Assembly (NCBI GenBank): GCA_964542855.1
Contig: CAZIWJ010000218.1
Location: 1-6,210, forward strand
Direction: 5' to 3'
From: CAZIWJ01 sp964542855
Lineage (GTDB): Bacteria > Bacteroidota > Bacteroidia > Cytophagales > Cyclobacteriaceae
DNA: 6,210 nt
In this document: positions 1 to 5,794 of the stretch, one piece after another
Layout of the letters: each line of letters starts with the position of its first letter
Position numbering within the stretch: position 1 is the stretch's first letter
The notes under the pieces: generated by a model
The model's input: only the letters and a program-made list of their open reading frames with translations
Database searches by the model: none
What the model was told of the DNA's origin: nothing
Position numbers and translations under genes: made by a program

Positions 1-53
1 AGCACTTGGCCGTATAACACGATAAGCATTAATTTTTACACATTTTACGAGGC

Positions 54-75
54 AGGGTGCACCCTTCCCCAGGGT
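54..75. repeat. Nested palindrome: AGGGTGCACCCT followed by a second AGGGT
   Basis: AGGGTGCACCCT at 54-65 is a perfect 12-base palindrome. Its right half, ACCCT (61-65), can alternatively pair with a second AGGGT at 71-75 across the five-base loop TCCCC. The ACCCT arm therefore has two mutually exclusive partners. As DNA it could be a dimeric regulator's site; as RNA it could form either of two short hairpins. The sequence pattern is certain, its function is unknown. Confidence 0.4.
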
Positions 76-78
76 AGT

Positions 79-100
79 ACCGTATTTATCGGTTTACGGT
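79..100. repeat. Short inverted repeat ACCGTA / TACGGT
   Basis: ACCGTA (79-84) and TACGGT (95-100) are perfect reverse complements separated by a 10-base loop, and are followed by the AT-rich run TAAAATATTATAC. It could be a weak terminator for a gene left of the window, an operator, or chance. There is no T-tract directly after the stem, so I do not call it a terminator. Confidence 0.25.
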
Positions 101-169
101 TAAAATATTATACTGCATCGTCTGCTTCATTTATTATTTTAGCAGATTCATTCACGTACATACCTGACA

Positions 170-1666
170 TTGACGCTCGTTAAGAACAAACAATCTTCCG
201 GACTTACCCGGCAATTCGGTTTACTGACCCTTACCGCTACCGGGGTTTGCTCCATGATGGGTGCAGCCATTAACGTGGTACCTTTCATGATTCACCGCAG
301 TGTGCCCGGCATTGGCCCTTACGTAATTCCGGCTATGCTTTTTGCTGCCCTTCCCGCGCTGCTGGCAGCTTTTGCTTACGCCAGCCTGTCGTCGGCTATG
401 CCCCGGGCCGGGGGAAGTTACCTGTACGCCAGTCGTGGGCTTCACCCCTACCTGGGCTTTGTAGCCAGTTTTTCCCAGTGGTTTGGTTTATCGATTGTAA
501 TCGGTGTGGTATCGTACCTAATTGTGCCCTTTATCCGCGATGTGCTGCTGGTGCTGGAATACAACCAGCTGGCAACTACCCTGATGCTTGGCAGCGTGCG
601 GGTATTTTTGGCCCTGCTGTTGCTCTGGACGTTCGTAGGGGTAAATATACTGGGCGGCCGGTTTTACGAGCGGATCCTTATTCCCATGATGGTGCTAATG
701 TTTACGCTGGGTGGCATTGTTATTTTCAGCGGACTGTTTATTAATACCACCGATTTCCTTTCGGCCTGGGAGCCCGAAAACGGTGAGGTGAAGGGTATTG
801 GTGAGCGCAAATCTTTTTCGCTCCCGGTATTCTTTTCGGCTGCTGCCGTACTTTTTTCCAGCTTTATTGGTTTCGATTCCATTGCTCAGGCGGGTAGTGA
901 AGCAAAGAACCCCACCCGGAATTTACCGCTGGCCATTGTGCTGGCCATTGGTACGGTAGGTACTTTTTACCTGCTGTTTGCCACATCCATGTACCACATG
1001 GTGCCGTGGCAGTTAATATCTGCCGAAGCACAGGCACACGATATCAGCGCACCGGGGTTGCTGCGCTACGTGTTACCGGCCGGACTGGGCGTGGCAATTC
1101 TTTCCGGGGCGGTTATTGCGCTCATTAACGATTTACCGGCCATGCTGCTGGCGGTTTCCCGGTTAATGTTTGCCTGGGCAGAAGATGGTATCTTTCCCCG
1201 GCCGGTTACCCGCACCCACCCGAAATACCATACCCCCTACGTGGCCCTGGTAGCCAGTGGATCAATGGCAACAATCGGAATACTGGGCAGTCATTTCGCC
1301 GGCGATTTTTTCCTGGGCGTAGATATTATGGTAACCAGCATGATGATGAACTTTCTGCTGATTTGCCTAAGCCTGCTGGCTATTCCGTACGTAAATCCTG
1401 TGCTCACCCGGCAGCTAACGGTACTTCGCAAACGCAATACCCAGCTAATTATAGGTGGCCTGGGTGCCCTGTTACTGGTCTTCTTCCTGGTTGTTCATAC
1501 GCACAAGGATTTAACGGCTGAAGCAGAAGCCTGGTACTTTCGTTCCACCCCGGTGTGGCTAATTGTAATGGGCCTGGCCAGTGTTATTTACTTTTTCAAG
1601 CTTCGCCAGTTAAAAAAGGAGGGGACCGATACCAACGACCTGTTCACCACTTTACCACCCGAATAA
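170..1666 (+). CDS. APC-superfamily amino acid permease
   Basis: This is an inner-membrane secondary transporter of the amino acid-polyamine-organocation type, 498 residues long, a usual family length. Hydrophobic segments run through the whole chain. Family hallmarks are the N-terminal LTRQFGLLTLTATGV entry into TM1 (about 12-26), AMPRAGGSYLYASR after TM2 (76-89), FIGFDSIAQAGSEAKNPTR at the TM6 end (232-250), RLMFAWAEDGIFPR (331-344) and the HPKYHTPYVAL loop (350-360). TM1 carries MMGAAIN where many members have a GxGIG-like motif. The start is a TTG at 170. No ATG lies in frame between the upstream stop (140-142) and residue 29, and starting at that ATG (254) would cut TM1. There is no Shine-Dalgarno site, as is common in Bacteroidota. 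The stop is one base before the AKR-RidA gene, so the two are probably cotranscribed. The substrate is unknown: amino acids, amines or related compounds are possible. Confidence 0.9.
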   Translation: MTLVKNKQSSGLTRQFGLLTLTATGVCSMMGAAINVVPFMIHRSVPGIGPYVIPAMLFAALPALLAAFAYASLSSAMPRAGGSYLYASRGLHPYLGFVASFSQWFGLSIVIGVVSYLIVPFIRDVLLVLEYNQLATTLMLGSVRVFLALLLLWTFVGVNILGGRFYERILIPMMVLMFTLGGIVIFSGLFINTTDFLSAWEPENGEVKGIGERKSFSLPVFFSAAAVLFSSFIGFDSIAQAGSEAKNPTRNLPLAIVLAIGTVGTFYLLFATSMYHMVPWQLISAEAQAHDISAPGLLRYVLPAGLGVAILSGAVIALINDLPAMLLAVSRLMFAWAEDGIFPRPVTRTHPKYHTPYVALVASGSMATIGILGSHFAGDFFLGVDIMVTSMMMNFLLICLSLLAIPYVNPVLTRQLTVLRKRNTQLIIGGLGALLLVFFLVVHTHKDLTAEAEAWYFRSTPVWLIVMGLASVIYFFKLRQLKKEGTDTNDLFTTLPPE

Positions 1667-1667
1667 T

Positions 1668-3113
1668 ATGAAAAGAACCACTACACTTGCCCCTGCACTA
1701 ACGATTTCACGCATTCTTACCGGTTTGTGGCAAATTGCCGATATGGAACGCGACGGCAGTACCCTGGATCCGAAGGAAACTGCCCGGTCTATGTTGCCTT
1801 ACGTAGAAGCCGGGTTCACTACGTTCGATATGGCCGATCACTACGGTTCGGCGGAAGTCATTACCGGGTCGTTCGTAGAACAATTCGGGGAAGAATACCC
1901 GGTGCAGCGGTTAACCAAATGGGTACCCCCTCCCGGCAAGGTAACCCGGAAAGAAGTTCGCGAAGCTGTGCAGCGGGCGCTCGATCGAATGCAGGCCAAA
2001 TCACTCGACATGTTGCAGTACCACGCCTGGTCGTACCCCAACCCGGTATGGCTCGATACCCTGTACTGGTTGCAGGAGCTCAAAGATGAAGGACTGATTA
2101 AAGCCCTGGGGGTAACCAATTTCGATGCGGCTCATTTGCGCGTGGCCCTGACCAGCGGGGTGGAGCTGGTAAGCAACCAGGTGTGCTATTCGCTGATCGA
2201 CCAGCGGGCCAGTACGCAGATGACCGATGTTTGCGAAGAGTTTGGGTTAAAACTGCTTTCCTTTGGCACACTGGCTGGGGGATTTCTTTCGGAGAAGTGG
2301 CTGGGTAGGCCCGATCCGGGGCAGCAGTTGGAAACCTGGTCGCAGATGAAATACAAGCGTTTTATTGATGAGGCCGGGGGCTGGAATATTTTCCAGCTGG
2401 TGCTGGAGCAACTGGCCGGGCTGGCCCGTGATAAGGGTACCAGTATTGCGGCCCTGGCTACTCGTTACATGCTGGAGCAGCCTGCCGTAGGCGGGGTTAT
2501 TATTGGGGCACGGCTGGGAAAGAGCAACCACATTGAAGATACCCTGAAGATTTACGACCTGGTACTAAGCGAAGAGGACCACGACCGGATTGAGCAGGCC
2601 ATCTCTTCCTTTCGGCCCATACCGGGCAACTGCGGTGATGAGTACCGGAAGCCTCCTTTCCTTACGGCTTCGGGCGATTTAAGCCATCATATTGAATCGA
2701 TTCCACCCGCTTTTACCCCGGAAGAGACGGGTAACGGAACCCGGAAGATATTCAGTGGTACATCCTGGGAAGATATGGCCGGGTACTGCCGGGCGGTAAG
2801 AAAGGGAGACCGTATTTTGGTGTCGGGCACCACAGCTACTCATGAAAATACGCTGGTAGGGTTAAATGACCCGGAGGCGCAGGCCACTTTTATCCTGGAT
2901 AAGATCCGGGCTTCGGTAGAATCGCTGGGCGGTAAGCTGGAGGATGTAGTGCGCACGCGCATTTACGTGCGGAACATTAACGACTGGGAGCCGGTAGCCC
3001 GGGCCCACGGCAAGTATTTCGGAGCTATTCAACCTGCTAATACGCTGGTGGAGGCCCGGCTGGTGGGTGATGGGTACCTGGTGGAAATGGAAGCGGAAGC
3101 TATTGTGAGTTGA
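1668..3113 (+). CDS. Fusion protein: aldo/keto reductase plus RidA/YjgF-like domain
   Basis: A 481-residue, apparently cytoplasmic protein with no signal peptide. Residues about 10-345 form an aldo/keto reductase with the whole catalytic tetrad visible: Asp54 and Tyr59 in FDMADHYG, Lys84 in LTKW and His119 in QYHAW. The C-terminal cofactor-site segment GVIIGARLGKSNHIEDT (276-292) is also present, so NAD(P)H-dependent carbonyl reduction or the reverse is expected. The segment KPPFLTASGDLSHHIE (328-343) appears to belong to this AKR subgroup. Residues about 358-481 form a RidA-like domain (GTSWEDMAGYCRAVRKGD, LVSGTTAT, VVRTRIYVRNINDWEPVARAHG, QPANTLVEARL). At the place of the substrate Arg of E. 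coli RidA (PARS) it has Asn458 (PANT), as in non-canonical Rid subgroups, so imine deamination is doubtful. ATG at 1668 is one base after the permease stop, indicating an operon. The physiological substrate is not known. Confidence 0.9.
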   Translation: MKRTTTLAPALTISRILTGLWQIADMERDGSTLDPKETARSMLPYVEAGFTTFDMADHYGSAEVITGSFVEQFGEEYPVQRLTKWVPPPGKVTRKEVREAVQRALDRMQAKSLDMLQYHAWSYPNPVWLDTLYWLQELKDEGLIKALGVTNFDAAHLRVALTSGVELVSNQVCYSLIDQRASTQMTDVCEEFGLKLLSFGTLAGGFLSEKWLGRPDPGQQLETWSQMKYKRFIDEAGGWNIFQLVLEQLAGLARDKGTSIAALATRYMLEQPAVGGVIIGARLGKSNHIEDTLKIYDLVLSEEDHDRIEQAISSFRPIPGNCGDEYRKPPFLTASGDLSHHIESIPPAFTPEETGNGTRKIFSGTSWEDMAGYCRAVRKGDRILVSGTTATHENTLVGLNDPEAQATFILDKIRASVESLGGKLEDVVRTRIYVRNINDWEPVARAHGKYFGAIQPANTLVEARLVGDGYLVEMEAEAIVS

Positions 3114-3145
3114 GCTTATGATTGCGCCAGTATTAGCCAGTTAAT

Positions 3146-3961
3146 TCAATCGGCGCGGGTAAGAGGTTCGTACACGCGCACGTATTCTACTTCCATGCGC
3201 TGGGGCCATATGCCTTCATCCACGCCGTATTCTCCTCCGAAATTACCGCCCACGGCCAGGTTCAGAATCAGGTAGAACGGCTGGTCGAAAGGCCATTCGG
3301 AATAATCGCCTCCGCTTTTATGAATTGTATGGAATACCACCCCGTTAATGAGCCACTCCAGTTTATCGGGCATCCAGTTCAGGGCGTAGTTATTAAACGA
3401 TTCGTGCGGCTGGAACACCTTGATGGAATCGCCGATCTGGGTACCTTTAACATGATTATATGCTTTGGTATGAGTGGTACCGTATACCCATTCCGGGTGA
3501 GACCCTTTGTACTCCATAATGTCGATTTCCCCGTCGCGGGGCCACTTGAAGCCTTTGGCACCCGACAGCATCCAGATGGCTGGCCAGGATCCCCGTCCGT
3601 AAGGTAGTTTAGCCCGCACTTCGATGTATCCGTATTCCCAGCTTGCCTTTTCTTTCGTTTTAATCCGGGCGGAAGAGTACCCTCCTTCCGGTAGCTGATG
3701 CGCTTCGATTATCAGCTTTCCATTTTCCACCCGCACATTTTCCTGCTGATCGGTATACGTTTGTTTTTCGTTATTTCCCCACCCACAAATGTCCGGGCAG
3801 CCATCGCCCAGGTCGTAACCCCAGTGTTCCGGGTTGGGTTTACCCTCTTCGTTAAACTCGTCTTGCCATAGTAATTCTCCTTTCTCCTGGGCAAAGGCAG
3901 GAAGGCAGGCCAGGAAAAAAAAGGCAAGGAGGAGCCTTCTGCTATCGGCTGAGATAGACAT
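3146..3961 (-). CDS. Secreted GH16 glycoside hydrolase, laminarinase type (endo-beta-1,3-glucanase)
   Basis: A 271-residue, single-domain family 16 glycoside hydrolase. The N-terminus (MSISADSRR, then a hydrophobic run to about residue 24) is a signal peptide with a likely cleavage after AFA, before Gln25. The catalytic jelly-roll covers about 29-266. The active-site strand reads GEIDIME: Glu145 is the expected nucleophile, Asp147 the assisting acid and Glu150 the acid/base. This ExDxxE bulge form is that of laminarinases and related GH16 enzymes. SWPAIWML (125-132) and the closing MEVEYVRVYEP (256-266) are also typical. Cys55 and Cys59 in DGCPDICGWGN recur in the neighbouring GH16 and may form a disulfide. 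Start ATG at 3959-3961 is the first one giving a full signal peptide. Beta-1,3-glucan (laminarin) is the likely substrate, but mixed-linkage glucan cannot be excluded. The gene converges on the AKR-RidA gene. Confidence 0.93.
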   Translation of the reverse strand: MSISADSRRLLLAFFFLACLPAFAQEKGELLWQDEFNEEGKPNPEHWGYDLGDGCPDICGWGNNEKQTYTDQQENVRVENGKLIIEAHQLPEGGYSSARIKTKEKASWEYGYIEVRAKLPYGRGSWPAIWMLSGAKGFKWPRDGEIDIMEYKGSHPEWVYGTTHTKAYNHVKGTQIGDSIKVFQPHESFNNYALNWMPDKLEWLINGVVFHTIHKSGGDYSEWPFDQPFYLILNLAVGGNFGGEYGVDEGIWPQRMEVEYVRVYEPLTRAD

Positions 3962-4062
3962 GGTAAAGTAGTTTTAAGTTATTGAATTGTTAATCTGGCA
4001 CGCCCAATGTAATCCCGGTTTGCGTACGCGATAAAATTGTGCGCGAGTTGGGATGTTAGTTA
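3962..4062 (-). promoter_or_regulatory. Upstream region of the compact GH16 gene, no clear promoter
   Basis: This is the stretch between the stem-loop and the GH16 start at 3961. It is long enough for a separate promoter. The nearest approach to a Bacteroidota -7 box is TACATTGG on the minus strand (4004-4011), one mismatch from TAnnTTTG, but I see no matching TTG at -33. An 8-base palindrome GCGTACGC lies at 4022-4029. No start-deciding ribosome binding site is seen. I report it as a region to examine, not as a mapped promoter. Confidence 0.2.
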
Positions 4063-4100
4063 GAATGGCGCACGAGCCGGGGATAGCCCGTGCGCCATTC
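4063..4100 (-). terminator. Strong stem-loop after the PKD-GH16 gene (terminator or mRNA-processing hairpin)
   Basis: GAATGGCGCACG (4063-4074) and CGTGCGCCATTC (4089-4100) are perfect 12-base reverse complements around a 14-base loop, with 8 of the 12 stem pairs being G-C. On the minus strand it begins 11 bases after the TAG stop of the lipoprotein GH16 gene, the normal place for an intrinsic terminator. The bases after the stem on that strand are TAACTAACATCCC, which is not a T-tract, so a classic rho-independent terminator is not assured. It may instead protect or process the 3' end of the upstream message and set unequal expression of the two GH16 genes. The structure itself is very unlikely to be chance. 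Confidence 0.6.
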
Positions 4101-4111
4101 ATTACATTACA

Positions 4112-5794
4112 CTACTGATATACCCTAATGTAGTCTACTTCCATGGTACCGGAATTAAATTCCGGAGCTATGTTTCCGCCCAGCGTACCTCCCATGGCAA
4201 TGTTCATGAGGAAGTAGAAATCCTTGTTAAACGGGTAGGATTCGTCGTTTTTCACTTCCGGGGCGTACTCGTAATACATCTCATCGTTCACGAAAAACTT
4301 GATCGACTCTTCCGTCCACTCAATAGCATAAACATTAAAATCGTTAATCGCATCATCTACGGTAGTTGAACTTCCATTGGCAGTTCCGCCGAAACCGGAA
4401 GGGCTATGCGTGGTTCCCAGGATTTTATTGGGCTCTTTACCGGTATGCTCGAGGATATCGATTTCACCGGCGCCGGGCCAGGGGTTAGTATCGATGTCGG
4501 CACCCAGCATCCAGATGGCCGGCCAGGTACCCACGCCTTCCGGCATTTTGGCCCGTACTTCTACCCGGCCGTAGGTGAATTCATACTTATCCTTGCTAAC
4601 CAGGCGAGCAGAAGTGAAATCCCTGGTACCTAAAGTTTCTCGTTGCGCGGTAATTTTCAGCACGCCCTCTTCCACGATTACATTTTCCGGACGATCCGTG
4701 TACCACTGCAGTTCACTGTTCCCCCATCCGCACAGATCGGGGCAGCCATCTTCCAGTTCGTAGCCCCACACATCAGGGTTAGGGGCCCCGTCGGTATCGA
4801 ACTCATCGGCAAAAACCAGCTCTTCAAAATCTATGCTGCTGTTTTCTCCGTTGTCTCCTCCGTTATCGCCATTTCCGCCGGTGCTACCTTCAGCTACAAA
4901 AGTAAAGTACCAGGCCAACTCACCACCATCGGGGGTAGTTTGAATGGTTCTTACCGAAAGCACATCTTCTGTTAGTTCCAGAATTCTGAATTCACTAGCG
5001 TTTACGTAGTAACTCATCGGGGTAAGCGGGTTCAGAATGATGTTATTTACTTCCTCTCCTTCTACTTCCGAAGTTCGCACCGTAAAGTTGGTGTTCAGAA
5101 CCAGTACGTCGGAAGCATCGCGGCATTCGTCAACATTCTGGGTAGACGTAGCACCGGGAAACAACGTAGGCACATCGGCCCAGTTGATGAAGGTTTCTTC
5201 CCCCGGAATCAGTTCGTACGTATTATCGCCATTATCGGTGCTGAACACGATCACATCGTCGTAAACACAGGGGTTTAATCCATTTGGATCGGCAGTAAAA
5301 AAGTCGGAAGTTGTTCCGTCGGCCGGTCCTACCCCGAAGTGTCCTCTTTCTGTTTGCTGCCAGACCCAGCGCTTGGAACCGCTGGTTTCGCTGCCAGTAA
5401 GCAGGCGCAAAACTTCAGGGTCAATGGTGGCCTTCACAACCACATCCACTTCAATGGTCCGGGTAGAAGATAGCCCACCGGTACCAAAGGCAACCACGCG
5501 AGCCTGATAGGTACCGCTACGACTATACGTAAATTCGGCATTACCATCCTGTGAAACAGTTGGCGATTCACTGTCGCCGGTTCCGAAATAAAAATGGTAT
5601 ACTGTTGCTCCTTCAGCCGATACGTTAAACTGTACCAGGCCGGAGCTATCAGTGGCCACGGTGGTATCTACGGTAACGTTAGTAGGAGCCACCGGGCTTT
5701 CGAGCGTAAACTGATCTTCTTCGCAGCTCCAGATTACGAGTAGGGACAGGAGCAGCAAGGGAATGTAATATATCGTTTTCATAAGGTGTTGCAT
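4112..5794 (-). CDS. Surface lipoprotein with PKD domain and GH16 laminarinase-type catalytic domain
   Basis: A 560-residue protein, probably a cell-surface endo-beta-1,3-glucanase. The signal sequence ends in the lipobox IWSC (Cys24), followed by EEDQ; an acidic stretch after the cysteine is a known surface-export mark of Bacteroidota lipoproteins. Residues about 33-120 form a PKD-like Ig fold (YHFYFGTG, FTYSRSGTYQARVVAF). Residues about 125-301 are a domain I cannot name, with SKRWVWQQTERGHFGVGP and YDDVIVF. A Gly/Asn/Asp linker (304-318) leads to GH16 (about 323-560), with GEIDILE giving Glu444, Asp446 and Glu449 as catalytic residues and TWPAIWML at 423-430. DGCPDLCGWGN (349-359) matches the neighbouring GH16, so the catalytic domains are paralogous. 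The ATG at 5794 overlaps the upstream stop as TAATG. The second Met (ATG at 5780-5782) gives a more usual signal peptide, MKTIYYIP, and may be the true start. Confidence 0.93.
   Translation of the reverse strand: MQHLMKTIYYIPLLLLSLLVIWSCEEDQFTLESPVAPTNVTVDTTVATDSSGLVQFNVSAEGATVYHFYFGTGDSESPTVSQDGNAEFTYSRSGTYQARVVAFGTGGLSSTRTIEVDVVVKATIDPEVLRLLTGSETSGSKRWVWQQTERGHFGVGPADGTTSDFFTADPNGLNPCVYDDVIVFSTDNGDNTYELIPGEETFINWADVPTLFPGATSTQNVDECRDASDVLVLNTNFTVRTSEVEGEEVNNIILNPLTPMSYYVNASEFRILELTEDVLSVRTIQTTPDGGELAWYFTFVAEGSTGGNGDNGGDNGENSSIDFEELVFADEFDTDGAPNPDVWGYELEDGCPDLCGWGNSELQWYTDRPENVIVEEGVLKITAQRETLGTRDFTSARLVSKDKYEFTYGRVEVRAKMPEGVGTWPAIWMLGADIDTNPWPGAGEIDILEHTGKEPNKILGTTHSPSGFGGTANGSSTTVDDAINDFNVYAIEWTEESIKFFVNDEMYYEYAPEVKNDESYPFNKDFYFLMNIAMGGTLGGNIAPEFNSGTMEVDYIRVYQ

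Larger units (their letters stand above)
1..169. other. AT-rich leader upstream of the permease, with an open frame of uncertain status
   Basis: This stretch precedes the permease gene. By my count the first 180 bases are 40% GC, against 58% in a 60-base sample of the permease (301-360), which favours non-coding DNA. However, plus frame 1 is open from the window edge to a TAA at 181-183, giving 60 codons without a stop; its translation begins STWPYNTISI and ends TYIPDIDAR. If real, it would be the C-terminus of an upstream gene overlapping the permease start by 14 bases. I do not recognise the peptide. The stretch also holds two inverted repeats, listed separately. I saw no convincing Bacteroidota promoter (TTG / TAnnTTTG) and no Shine-Dalgarno sequence before position 170. 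I lean towards an intergenic leader. Confidence 0.4.

Noticed and set aside
1616..1624. Shine-Dalgarno-like AAGGAGGGG near the end of the permease gene
   Set aside because: It lies more than 40 bases before the AKR-RidA ATG at 1668 and is simply the codons of KKEG in the permease tail.
1727..2089. Overlapping open frames inside the main genes, such as 1727-2089 plus, 2247-2531 minus and 4643-4975 plus
   Set aside because: They lie entirely within well-supported genes in other frames and their translations show no recognisable domain.
3124..3156. GCGCC / GGCGC inverted repeat between the convergent genes as a shared terminator
   Set aside because: Only five pairs with a 23-base loop, part of the right arm is inside the GH16 coding sequence, and there is no T-tract on either side.
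3887..3961. Lipobox at Cys19 (FFLAC) in the compact GH16
   Set aside because: The -3 position is Phe rather than Leu/Val/Ile, and a clean signal peptidase I site (AFA before Gln25) follows, so a soluble secreted protein is more likely.
4004..4011. Minus-strand TACATTGG as a -7 promoter box for the compact GH16 gene
   Set aside because: One mismatch to TAnnTTTG and no TTG at the -33 position; such a partial match is expected by chance.
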